A stretch of 35,844 nucleotides of DNA, taken from Bin5 sp034428435 (GTDB taxonomy: Bacteria; Chloroflexota; Anaerolineae; Caldilineales; Caldilineaceae). Every line of letters starts with the position of its first letter. Within the stretch, counting starts at the first letter, position 1. Shown here piece after piece: positions 24,413-34,140 of this stretch. A program made the position numbers and the translations under genes. The notes under the pieces are model-generated. The model did no database searches. It was not told where the DNA came from and was given only the letters and a program-made list of their open reading frames with translations. The stretch lies in assembly GCA_034428435.1 (NCBI GenBank), contig DAOUHY010000029.1, positions 1-35,844 on the forward strand, written 5' to 3'.

Positions 24413-25954
24413 TCAATCGTCCAGACCCTCTTCGGCCCGCAGAACTGCGGCGGAAAGTGCCTTGGCTTTGTTTAGCGTCTCTTCCCACGCGTAGGTGGGA
24501 TCGCTGTCTGCAACAACACCGCCGCCCGCCTGCAGATAGCAGGTCTTGCCCTGCATCACGATTGTGCGGATGGCGATGCAGGTGTCCATGGTGCCATCGT
24601 AGTCGATGTAGCCGACCGCGCCCGCATACAGCCCGCGTCGCAGTCCCTCCAATTCCTCGATGATCTCCATCGCTCTGACTTTCGGCGCCCCGCTGACGGT
24701 ACCCGCTGGAAAAGTGGCTTTAAGCAAACTGATGGCGTCGTGACCGGGCGCCAGCTTTCCCTGCACGTCGCTGACGATGTGCATTACATGACTGTAGCGT
24801 TCGATCACCATCATTTCCGGCACTCTGACTGTGCCATACTTGCACACACGCCCCAGATCGTTGCGTCCCAAGTCGACCAGCATAACGTGCTCGGCCCGCT
24901 CCTTGGGATCGTTCAGGAGCCCCTCTGCCAGAGCATCGTCTTCGGCAGCGCTTTCGCCCCGCCAGCGCGTTCCCGCAATAGGGTGCAGGAAGGCGCGACC
25001 GTCTTCGAGCCTGACGTGCATTTCCGGGCTGGACCCGATAATCCACAACGGCTCGGCGGTCCCGGAATTCTCTTCCAAGCCGGCTACTCCGTTGAATTCC
25101 AGGAAGTACATATAGGGCGATGGGTTCAACATGCGAAGAGCGCGATATATCGAAAACGGCTCCGCATCTGTCGAACGACTGAGGCGCTGACTGGGTACAA
25201 CCTGGAAAATGTCGCCGGCAGCGATATACTCCTTTGCCGCGCGCACGACTTCTTCGTACTCTTCCTTGGCAAAGTTGCTGCGCCACTCGGCATCACCCTC
25301 AACAGGGGAATTCACCGGCGGCGTGAGAGGGTGCCGCACGTCGCTGACAATCGCATCGATGCGGGCAACCGCATCGGCGTAGGCCGCTTCAATCTGCTCG
25401 TCGGTTGTCAGGTTCTGACCTGGTGTCTGCATGTTGGCTATGACCAGCAGTTTGTGCTGCACATGGTCGAAGACCACGAGGTTGTCGCTGAAGAGCAACA
25501 GCATGTCCGGGATAGCCAGCTTCCTCTCTGCCGTGGTGGGCAGGCGTTCGACGAATCGCACGGTATCGTAACCGAAATAGCCGACCGCGCCTCCCGAAAA
25601 GCGAGGCAGGCCAGGGACCTCCACCGGGCAGCGTTCCGCCAGAAGGCTGCGCACGGTCTCGAACGGGTCGCCTTTCTGGCGTTCCAACTCGGTGCCGTCC
25701 GCCCCGCCAATGACCATCTGATCACCTTGTGCGCACAGTGTCAGCGGCGGACGCACACCAAGGAAGCTGTACCGGCCCACTTGCTCCCCTTTCTCAACCG
25801 ACTCCAGCAAAAAAGAGGGGCCGCCATTGCGCAATTTCAGGTAGACCGAGACCGGCGTCTCCAGGTCGGCTGGCAGTTCCCGAAACACCGGGATCGTGTT
25901 GCCGGATGCCGCATACTCCCGTACCTCTTCCAGTGAAGGACTATAGGTTGCCAT
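24413..25954 (-). CDS. trpE: Anthranilate synthase component I
   Basis: Makes anthranilate from chorismate with ammonia from TrpG. 513 residues from the ATG at 25954, supported by GAGGAG upstream; the frame is open to 26029 but those codons lie in the terminator region. The N-terminal domain has SFLLESVEKGEQVGRYSFLG, whose LLES (49-52) is the tryptophan feedback site in relatives. The C-terminal chorismate-binding domain has RWRGE, LVDLGRNDLGRV, TFPAGTVSGAPKVRAMEIIEELE and QAGGGVVADSDP. It is the first gene after the T-box, about 50 bases from the terminator U-tract. Confidence 0.97.
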   Translation of the reverse strand: MATYSPSLEEVREYAASGNTIPVFRELPADLETPVSVYLKLRNGGPSFLLESVEKGEQVGRYSFLGVRPPLTLCAQGDQMVIGGADGTELERQKGDPFETVRSLLAERCPVEVPGLPRFSGGAVGYFGYDTVRFVERLPTTAERKLAIPDMLLLFSDNLVVFDHVQHKLLVIANMQTPGQNLTTDEQIEAAYADAVARIDAIVSDVRHPLTPPVNSPVEGDAEWRSNFAKEEYEEVVRAAKEYIAAGDIFQVVPSQRLSRSTDAEPFSIYRALRMLNPSPYMYFLEFNGVAGLEENSGTAEPLWIIGSSPEMHVRLEDGRAFLHPIAGTRWRGESAAEDDALAEGLLNDPKERAEHVMLVDLGRNDLGRVCKYGTVRVPEMMVIERYSHVMHIVSDVQGKLAPGHDAISLLKATFPAGTVSGAPKVRAMEIIEELEGLRRGLYAGAVGYIDYDGTMDTCIAIRTIVMQGKTCYLQAGGGVVADSDPTYAWEETLNKAKALSAAVLRAEEGLDD

Positions 25955-26001
25955 GTGCCCTCTCCTCTTCCCTCGAAACCTGGCCCAGTTTTTTCCCCAA
26001 C

Positions 26002-26053
26002 AAAAAACCCCGTCTCCCGTAGCAGTCATAAGCTGCTGCCAAAAGGGACGAGG
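26002..26053 (-). terminator. T-box-controlled intrinsic terminator before trpE
   Basis: On the minus strand CCTCGTCCC (26045-26053) pairs with GGGAGACGGGG (26008-26018) with one bulge and G-U pairs, enclosing a small AGCAG/CTGCT hairpin. A run of six U (26002-26007) follows. The 5' arm is also the part that would pair with the T-box sequence in the antiterminator, giving the usual either/or choice. Confidence 0.88.
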
Positions 26054-26107
26054 TCCGTCATGACGCCCGCGGTGCCACCCTGTTTAGACTGGTGAACTAT
26101 GGACAAC

Positions 26108-26137
26108 AAAAAATCCCTCGCATGAAACGCAAGGGAT
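26108..26137 (-). terminator. Second terminator-like hairpin inside the T-box leader (stem III)
   Basis: On the minus strand ATCCCTTGC / GCGAGGGAT forms a 9-base stem with one G-U pair and a 7-base loop (26113-26137), immediately followed by a U-tract (26108-26113). It lies within the stem III region: AGACTGGTG (26143-26151) and CACCAGTCT (26086-26094) form a perfect 9-base outer stem around it. By sequence alone it looks like an intrinsic terminator preceding the T-box switch; whether it terminates is untested. Confidence 0.6.
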
Positions 26138-26433
26138 GCTCGCACCAGTCTCACTCATCGCGCTCAGACCATCTCGCCTGGCGGCGCAATTGTCTGAACT
26201 GCAGCGCCCTGATAACGGTGGCGTCTCCGGATCCGGCTAGTACGTGGCACTTCACTTTACTGGGAAGCCTTATGGCCCCAATATCGGTACGTGTCCACAG
26301 TTCGCCGTCCAACTCCCCGGTCCATTCACACTCTGCGCCGCTGTCCCGCTTCCACCTGTCCGGGACTCTCTGGAGCCCGCTCTGAGCGCTACTATTCCGG
26401 TTCACAGTCATTATTGTTCAGTTGTTGCAACCG

Positions 26434-26462
26434 AATATATCTCAATAGGTACAGACTGTCAA
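26434..26462 (-). promoter_or_regulatory. Sigma70-type promoter of the trp-aro operon
   Basis: TTGACA (26457-26462) and TATATT (26434-26439) are separated by exactly 17 bases, a near-consensus housekeeping promoter reading towards the T-box. The expected start near 26427 is just upstream of the base of stem I (CGGTT pairs with AACCG further on). Confidence 0.85.
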
Positions 26463-26957
26463 TTTTCTGAAGCAGTCGTGTCGTAGCCTGCTACGAAGGG
26501 TTGGACGACCCACTGGCGACTCAGTTAAGGCAGAGAGAATGTCGCGTCAAGGCCTGGGCCGGGAAATGCAGAATCGCGTGTGACCGGTATCGGAGCAGGG
26601 ATGGCGTAGCCTTAACTGTGGAACGCTCGTGTCAGCAGCTAACGTGCGAAATACGAGAGAAGACGAGAGAACCGTCTGAAGTCGCTCTGTGCGCAAACGG
26701 GTACTGACCGAAGGTGTCATCGAGGTCATGGAAGACCCCTGAAGGAAACGCGAGACGGCAATTCGTTCTGGCTCCCTGCTGAACGTCTCGCCCCGACACA
26801 TTTACAACGAGCAGGATGATGATCAGCGAATCCAGTACTCAAAGTCCGAAAATGAGAGAATACGGAACAAGCAGCGTGCTGTCAGCTTGCCTTTTCGCCC
26901 AACTGTAAGCCAAAGGCAAAAGTCGCCCGTCTTCCAAGTCGCGCAGTTGAACAACAA
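26463..26957. other. 495-base intergenic region with no recognisable gene
   Basis: Between the dCMP deaminase stop and the trp promoter. Open frames here are short and do not look like proteins. A tetraloop hairpin (TCGTAG-CCTG-CTACGA, 26481-26496) lies just upstream of the -35 box. A second inverted repeat (TTGCCTTT / AAAGGCAA, 26887-26919, 17-base loop) lies downstream of the deaminase gene and could end that transcript, though no U-run follows. No tRNA, SRP, tmRNA or RNase P signature was found by eye. Confidence 0.6.
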
Positions 26958-27419
26958 CTAAGAGCTCTGAATCCGACGTTCAGGAGCGGGCATCTGGACA
27001 AGAGAAACGCCCGCCTCCTGCAGAAAAAGACGACTGTTCTCGTCCGGGTAAGTGCCGACATAAACGACTCTGTCTATACCCGCATTGATTATCATCTTGG
27101 CACAGGTGATGCAAGGCTGGTGGGTCACATAGATCATGCTGCCAGCGGTGCCCACGCCGTGGAGCGCTGCCTGGATAATGGCGTTTTGTTCAGCGTGAAG
27201 GGGACGCAGACAGTGGCCGTCGATCATCAGGTGCCCGACATCATCACAGTGTGGCAGACCGGTTGGCGCACCGTTGTAGCCCGTTGTCAGGATGCGTCTG
27301 TCGCGGACGATGACAGCGCCCACGTGGGCACGATCACAGGTGCTGCGTGTGGCCACGGTGAAGGCGATATGAAGGAAATACTCATCCCACGTTGGGCGAT
27401 CTGCTTGCGACGGGGTCAT
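26958..27419 (-). CDS. dCMP deaminase (ComEB-type)
   Basis: Zinc enzyme converting dCMP to dUMP for dTMP synthesis. 153 residues from the ATG at 27419 (a TTG two codons earlier is possible). The cytidine deaminase fold has WDEYFLHIAFTVATRSTCDRAHVGAVIV, NGAPTGLPHC, the zinc/catalytic motif HAEQNAI (His75, Glu77) and PCITCAKMIINAGI (Cys103 and Cys106). The extra Cys/His residues around 58-70 match the second zinc site of dCMP deaminases. The Shine-Dalgarno is poor. It lies 33 bases after the two-TM protein gene on the same strand. Confidence 0.93.
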   Translation of the reverse strand: MTPSQADRPTWDEYFLHIAFTVATRSTCDRAHVGAVIVRDRRILTTGYNGAPTGLPHCDDVGHLMIDGHCLRPLHAEQNAIIQAALHGVGTAGSMIYVTHQPCITCAKMIINAGIDRVVYVGTYPDENSRLFLQEAGVSLVQMPAPERRIQSS

Positions 27420-27452
27420 GCTCAACGTTGAACTACCTGGCCCTTGACTGCA

Positions 27453-28214
27453 TCAGTCCAGTCGGCGGGTTTCACCCATGGGGATCTTCACCTGTCCGTT
27501 GTGGGCCGGGTCGGGCTGGTGTCTGGGCTGCTTTGGCGCCGTCACTTCCTCCTTCTCGGCTTCTCTGTCATGGAGAAGGTCCGCCAGGATTCGGCGCGTA
27601 TCCTCTTCAGTCGGTGATGCCAGCAAAACAGTTTCCTGTACCGTACGTTCTCTACTGAAGCGTCCTTTCTTGGGGATGAGAATCTCATGTTCGATAGCCA
27701 GGCAAGTTTGCGTTATTCTTCCGTAACTGACCTTGCCGTATCGGACGCTGCGGACAGACTTGGGGAAGAAGAAGACGTACCACATACCAACGTCTTTTTC
27801 GGGCCACTCAGCCAGCAGAAAGCGTTTCGGCTGTACCAGACAGATGACAGCGTGTTCCCGAGTCGCAAACGTGCGGAAATACCCTTGCAACCAGGTAAAT
27901 CGTTCGCTCTTTTCCTCGACCGAGAAGTAGCCGCTGGCGTGGATCGGCACGCTGTCCTTTGGGGCTAAAGGTTGTGGGGTGACGGAAGGCGTCGCCAATT
28001 CGCGAAACTGTACGTAGTCCCGGCTGCGCCAGTGGCGGCGAAGCCAGATGAAGGATACGAAGAGCACAAGGCATATCCCCGTCGTGAAGAATCCACCGGG
28101 TACGAATCCAAAACCGCCCATCGCGCCGACGACCAGAAGCAGGCCGTCTATCCAGCGGACGGCCGGTGTTCCGGCAAGGATCATACGGTCGAGGTGATAT
28201 AGCAGACGGGACAC
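27453..28214 (-). CDS. Two-TM membrane protein with a cytosolic domain, unknown function
   Basis: About 253 residues from a GTG at 28214; an ATG at 28184 is an alternative and neither has a clear ribosome binding site. Two adjacent hydrophobic helices (about 22-40 and 43-60) end in WLRRHWRSR. A mixed alpha/beta domain follows (AVICLVQPKRFLLAEWPEKDVGMWYVFFFPKSVRSVRYG...) whose layout is like YcxB-type or PH-like membrane-associated domains, a weak resemblance only. The C-terminal 40 residues are charged and probably disordered. It lies 125 bases after ftsH and before the dCMP deaminase gene. Confidence 0.65.
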   Translation of the reverse strand: MSRLLYHLDRMILAGTPAVRWIDGLLLVVGAMGGFGFVPGGFFTTGICLVLFVSFIWLRRHWRSRDYVQFRELATPSVTPQPLAPKDSVPIHASGYFSVEEKSERFTWLQGYFRTFATREHAVICLVQPKRFLLAEWPEKDVGMWYVFFFPKSVRSVRYGKVSYGRITQTCLAIEHEILIPKKGRFSRERTVQETVLLASPTEEDTRRILADLLHDREAEKEEVTAPKQPRHQPDPAHNGQVKIPMGETRRLD

Positions 28215-28339
28215 GATTTAGTCTGTGCCTGCAATCTGACGGGTCAGAGGAGTGAACTATGTGAGAAGACCTCGCCCAACTGGACGAGGCCAGGCTACAG
28301 CAGGGTCAAGCTGGTCTGGTTACGGGCGAAATGGCCCTG

Positions 28340-30304
<1,965 letters not shown>

Positions 30305-30397
30305 AGCTCCTCTTAGGGTCCGCGGGGTCCGAACAGTCAGCCAAATCGACTTCTTAGGCCTTTACGTCCGATTAGGACCCTCCACCGCCCCGCGGGA

Positions 30398-30426
30398 AGT
30401 CTAGCATAGGGAAATCACAGCGTCAA
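30398..30426 (-). promoter_or_regulatory. Promoter of ftsH
   Basis: TTGACG (30421-30426) and TAGACT (30398-30403) with 17-base spacing on the minus strand, giving a leader of about 85 bases before the ftsH ATG. The leader contains complementary blocks (see findings). Confidence 0.65.
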
Positions 30427-30535
30427 ATAGTTCGGATACAGGCTATGCCTCAATCTCAAACGCAAACACGTAACCGAAATGCACTTTCATTGTGCCGCAG
30501 CAGCGTCTTACATGCAGTAAGACTGCATCCACCTT

Positions 30536-31353
30536 TCAGGCCGGCCGCAGGGAAAGAAGCGTGATCTCCGGCCGGCAGTTGAAACGGAAGGGGAGAGGCC
30601 AGACGCCCAGCCCTCGGTTGGTATAGAGTTGATAATTTCCGACGTGGTAGTGCCCGATGGGGTATTTGGTTGCCATGTGCGGCAGTAGCGGCGCACGCGT
30701 CGCCAAACCGCTGCCGTCAGGACGCGTTGTTGGCAACCGGACCTGCCCGCCGTGGCTGTGCCCGCTCAGTTGCAGGGCGACCGGCAGTTTCTCCCTACGA
30801 ATGGTATCGAAGTAGTCGGGCTCGTGGCAAAGCAGTAGCCTCGTGTAGTCGGACGGTGTGCCTGCCAATGCAAGTTGCGGTCGCGGATGTCCCGACCAGG
30901 CGTCGTCCAGCCCAGCGATGATGAGACCAGGAGTGTAACCGGCGTCTCGGCCAGAGCGGCTCCCACCGTATCGCGATCGGTCCACAGATCGTGATTGCCG
31001 TACACCGCATAGGCAGGAGGCTCCAGCATGCGCAAAGGCTCGATCAGACCAGCTGCAAAACGGGACTCGTGCCCTACGTAGTCGCCTGTAAATACGACAA
31101 TGTCGGGCTGCAATTCGTTGACACGGGTGACCGCAGCCATCAACTGTTCCATCGCAGTGAAGCGGCTGAGATGAATGTCAGAGAGCTGCGCGATTCGTAG
31201 GCCGGACAGTCGTTCGGCCAGACGCGGGAGACGGAACGTCCTTTCTTCGACGTCGACCCATGACCGTTCCAGCAGACCTCCGTATCCGAGGCCGGCAGCG
31301 CCAGCCAACGCCGCGGAGCCGGCCAATTGCAGGAACCTGCGCCGGGTAAACAT
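30536..31353 (-). pseudogene. Metallophosphoesterase (YkuE-like), broken by frameshift/deletion
   Basis: Two overlapping frames carry the two halves of one calcineurin-like phosphoesterase. The first (from 31353) has a Tat-like RRRFLQLAG signal, then SDIHLS, FTGDYVGH and GNHD. The second frame, ending at 30536, has AGLDDAW, CHEPDYF, SGHSHGGQ, and NRGLGVWPLPFRFNCRPEITLL. The switch falls near 30925-30940, between ETPVTLL and LIIAGLDD. From memory of relatives, about 13 residues normally lie between those points, so the lesion looks like a small out-of-frame deletion rather than one missing base. Together the pieces carry the family's metal-ligand motifs. As it stands, the first frame would yield a 195-residue truncated protein. 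An assembly error is the alternative. Confidence 0.85.
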
Positions 31354-31484
31354 GAATTATGACATTCCCTTGGGGCGGCTTCTGGAAGTCTACGGAATGG
31401 CGGATCATGCCTTAGGCTGCACAGACGCGGCTTACTGCGATGGTAGAGTGGGATATGTAGCCCGCGAGCGGAGTTGCTGCTTTG

Positions 31485-32468
31485 CTACTCTAGATCGATC
31501 CTGTAGAGCGGCTCAAGACCAGCGGCTACGCGGTCCACATTGTCGGCGGCGCACTGTGCTCGTTTACGGGACGTGCCGTCGGTTACCCCTGCCGTATGAG
31601 GCGTAGCTATGACGTTCGGCAGCCTGAAGAAAGGTGAACTGAGGTCCGGGGGCTCCTGGCTATACGCATCGATTCCGGCGCCGCCCAGTTTGCCGTCCAG
31701 CAGTGCCTGTGTCAGCGCCTGTTCATCGATTAAGGCGCCGCGTGCGACGTTGATTATGTAGGCCGTCGGCTTCATCAGGCCCAGCATACGCGCGTCGATA
31801 ATGTGATGGGTCTCGCTGTTCAAGTGCAAGTGAAGCGATAGGATGTCCGATTCGGCAACCACCTTTTCGAGGTCGTCGGGCGTGCCCACAAACGAGAGGC
31901 CGAACTCCTGCCGCTCCCCGTCGCTGACCTCCCGTATGTCGATGGCCGCGATTTTCATCCCGAATGGCACCGCGCGACGTGCCAACTCGATGCCGCTGGC
32001 CCCAAAGCCGATGATGCCCAGCTGCAGCCCTTCTAATTCCAGGCCCATCGGTTCGTATAGCTCACCCTCATCCAGAAGCGTGCGCGCTTCCGGATAGCGG
32101 CGCGTTAACATCAGAATGAACATCATCGCGGTCTCGGCCAGCGCTACCGCGCTGAAAGCGCCTGGGCAGTTGGCCACCGGAATGCCCTTTGTCTTCCAGT
32201 AATCCAAGTCGAAGTGATCGAAGCCCGTCCCCAGTATCTGCCACAAGCGCGCGTCGGTGGCAGCGTCTACCATCTCTCGCGTTCCAGCCGAACCGCCGTG
32301 GTCAATGACTGCATCCATCCCTTCGAACTGGGGCGCCAACGGTTTGTCGTAATCCAATACATGCATGTTGTGGTTGCGGCTGACAGCCTTTACCACGTCC
32401 ATGCCCCACGGATTAAACATCGAGACTTTGACTGGATGGGGCAAAAAGATGACGTTCAATTGCTTCAT
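31485..32468 (-). CDS. D-isomer-specific 2-hydroxyacid dehydrogenase
   Basis: NAD(P)-dependent oxidoreductase of the D-lactate/phosphoglycerate dehydrogenase family. 327 residues from the ATG at 32468, supported by AGGTGAT upstream; the longer frame to 32570 overlaps the preceding SDR and is rejected. The cofactor fold has GIIGFGASGIELARRA. Catalytic residues are the Arg in INVARGALID, the Glu in DAYSQEPP and the His in TPHTAG. The substrate is not predictable. It follows the two SDR genes (70-base gap) on the same strand, suggesting a shared oxidation/reduction route for sugar- or hydroxyacid-type compounds (inference). Confidence 0.9.
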   Translation of the reverse strand: MKQLNVIFLPHPVKVSMFNPWGMDVVKAVSRNHNMHVLDYDKPLAPQFEGMDAVIDHGGSAGTREMVDAATDARLWQILGTGFDHFDLDYWKTKGIPVANCPGAFSAVALAETAMMFILMLTRRYPEARTLLDEGELYEPMGLELEGLQLGIIGFGASGIELARRAVPFGMKIAAIDIREVSDGERQEFGLSFVGTPDDLEKVVAESDILSLHLHLNSETHHIIDARMLGLMKPTAYIINVARGALIDEQALTQALLDGKLGGAGIDAYSQEPPDLSSPFFRLPNVIATPHTAGVTDGTSRKRAQCAADNVDRVAAGLEPLYRIDLE

Positions 32469-32538
32469 AATGGGATCACCTGCGCTATGGTGGCAGGCTG
32501 TGGCGCCCACCTTGGTTGGATTCTGACTGGTCAGAGTC

Positions 32539-33288
32539 TTAAAGAGTCGTAAAGCCGCCGTCGGCCACAAGTACCGAGCCGGTTACGAAAGAGGCTTCAT
32601 CGCTGGCCAGAAAAAGTGCGGCTGGGGCGATTTCGCTTGGCGCGGCAAATCGTTTTAGCAGATTCGCTTCACGGTAAGGCGCCAGTTTTTCTTCAGGTAT
32701 CGTCTCTGTCAGCGGCGTGTTCATTGAGCCGGGACAGACGGCATTCACGCGAATGTTGTCAACTGCGTGGTCGACCGCCATAGAGCGCACAAGGCCGATG
32801 ACGCCATGCTTGCTGGCGTTATACGATGCCTGCAGCCCGTTGCCGACCAGGCCCGAAAGCGAGGATATGCAAATGATGTTGCCGCCGCCCTGTTGACGCA
32901 TCTGAGCAACTGCGTATTTCGAACACAGAAACATGCTCTTCAGGTTCGTGTCAACGACAAAATCCCACTCGTCTTCACTGGTGTCGACCACATCCTTGTT
33001 TATCTGCACGCCCACGTTGTTGACCAGAACATCCAGCCGCCCGTATACCTCAACCGCGTCGCGCGTCAGGCGTTCCGCATCCTGCCGTAGCCGCACATCC
33101 ATCTGTACAAGGGTTGCCTCTCCGCCCTTTGACCGGATCAGCTCTACCGTTTCCTGGCCCTTCTCCGCGTTAATTTCGCCCACCACGACCCGTGCGCCCT
33201 CGCTGGCGAACAGCGTGGCTACCGACTGTCCCAGCCCCATGCCCGCGCCCGTGATCGCCGCTACTTTACCCTGCAGCCGATGTGCCAT
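32539..33288 (-). CDS. Short-chain dehydrogenase/reductase (first)
   Basis: A classical SDR of 249 residues: cofactor motif TGAGMGLG (14-21), DVR after strand 3, NNVG, active-site Ser in CISSLSG, and YNASK with catalytic Tyr and Lys. The C-terminus SVLVADGGFTTL is typical. It resembles glucose 1-dehydrogenase and 3-oxoacyl-ACP reductase-like enzymes; the substrate is unknown. The ribosome binding site is weak. It begins 16 bases after the other SDR, so they are probably cotranscribed. Confidence 0.9.
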   Translation of the reverse strand: MAHRLQGKVAAITGAGMGLGQSVATLFASEGARVVVGEINAEKGQETVELIRSKGGEATLVQMDVRLRQDAERLTRDAVEVYGRLDVLVNNVGVQINKDVVDTSEDEWDFVVDTNLKSMFLCSKYAVAQMRQQGGGNIICISSLSGLVGNGLQASYNASKHGVIGLVRSMAVDHAVDNIRVNAVCPGSMNTPLTETIPEEKLAPYREANLLKRFAAPSEIAPAALFLASDEASFVTGSVLVADGGFTTL

Positions 33289-33304
33289 ACCGAATGCACC
33301 CTGT

Positions 33305-34102
33305 TCAATATGGAAGCAGACCGCCGCTCACGTTGTACGTCTGGCCGGTCATGTAACTGGCGTCGTCAGAAGCCAGGAAAGCAACCACGTTCGCAACATC
33401 CTCCGGCTGCTGGATGCGGCCCACGGGAATGCCGGCGACCGCTTCCGCCTTTACTGTACCGATCTCCACCCCCCGACGCGCCGCAGTCTCGCGGTCGATC
33501 AGATCCCACATTGGCGTATCGACAATGCCGGCGCATACACAGTTTACCAGGATACCGTGCTCAGAAAGCTCCAATCCCATCTGCTTGGTCAGCGCTACAA
33601 CGGCATGTTTGCTGGCGGCGTAGGCTCCCAAAGGAATGCCTTTGCCAGGCGCGATTTTGCCCGCCCCTGATGCGTTGTTGATGATACGCCCGCCGCCTCC
33701 CTGCTCGATCATCTGGCGCGCCCCTGCTTGTGAGCACAACAATACGCTCTTGGCGTTTACGTTCATCAGCGCATCCCACGTTTTCTCATCCGTCTCCAGC
33801 AATGGCGCAACCGCACCAATGCCGGCGTTGTTCACGAGAATCTGCAAGCTTCCCAATTGCTCGCAGGTCTCGGCCACCATCCCCTCCACTTCTTCTCTGC
33901 TGGTCACGTCCGCCTGGTGCGCAAAGGACTGGCCGCCCATCTCCTGAATTTCGGCAGCCACCCGCGCGGCCGTTTCACCATCCAGGTCTGCAACCGTCAC
34001 CAGACAGCCCTCGCGCGCCAAACGCAAGGCTATGGCCCTTCCGATGCCTCGCCCGGCCCCGGTGACGATCGCGACCTGACCGTCAAGGTTGTAGCGCGGC
34101 AT
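33305..34102 (-). CDS. Short-chain dehydrogenase/reductase (second)
   Basis: 265-residue classical SDR with TGAGRGIG (14-21), an Asp after strand 2 (VADLD) favouring NAD+, NNAG, active-site Ser in NNASGAGK and YAASK. It has a larger substrate-loop region (WDLIDRETAARRGVEIGTVKAEAVAGIPVGRI) than its neighbour, as in sorbitol- or butanediol-dehydrogenase-like SDRs. GGGAGGTAGCC before the ATG is an excellent ribosome binding site. It is preceded by the VOC gene (38 bases) and followed by the first SDR (16 bases). The two SDRs are clearly different subfamilies, not a recent duplication. Confidence 0.9.
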   Translation of the reverse strand: MPRYNLDGQVAIVTGAGRGIGRAIALRLAREGCLVTVADLDGETAARVAAEIQEMGGQSFAHQADVTSREEVEGMVAETCEQLGSLQILVNNAGIGAVAPLLETDEKTWDALMNVNAKSVLLCSQAGARQMIEQGGGGRIINNASGAGKIAPGKGIPLGAYAASKHAVVALTKQMGLELSEHGILVNCVCAGIVDTPMWDLIDRETAARRGVEIGTVKAEAVAGIPVGRIQQPEDVANVVAFLASDDASYMTGQTYNVSGGLLPY

Positions 34103-34140
34103 AGGCTACCTCCCGCAGAATTTCCCTGACGCCGTTCGCC

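Larger units (their letters stand above)
26002..26427 (-). promoter_or_regulatory. Tryptophan T-box leader upstream of trpE
   Basis: Minus-strand RNA leader of about 400 bases. The 3' part has the T-box signature AGGGTGGCACCGCGGG (26066-26081). Stem I landmarks follow the canonical order: AGTAG (26389-26393), AGAGAG bulge (26366-26371), GGTGGAAG apical element (26349-26356) and GTGAATGGACC with specifier UGG (26322-26324), the Trp codon followed by A. An AGTA...GAA S-turn-like segment lies in the stem II region. The T-box bulge UGGC would pair with a GCCA tRNA end, matching G73 of bacterial tRNA-Trp. Uncharged tRNA-Trp should stabilise the antiterminator and switch on trpE and downstream genes. 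The transcript start near 26427 is inferred from the promoter. Confidence 0.93.

Noticed and set aside
24740..25936. Long plus-strand open frame (398 codons) opposite trpE
   Set aside because: It is antisense to trpE, without a ribosome binding site or recognisable domain; a shadow frame.
26463..26957. Possible structured RNA gene (tmRNA, SRP RNA, 6S, RNase P) in the gap right of the trp promoter
   Set aside because: None of the conserved core sequences of these RNAs could be found on either strand; only two short hairpins are present.
30766..30985. Programmed ribosomal frameshift in the phosphoesterase
   Set aside because: No slippery heptamer is seen at the junction and a segment expected in the family is missing, so a deletion fits better.
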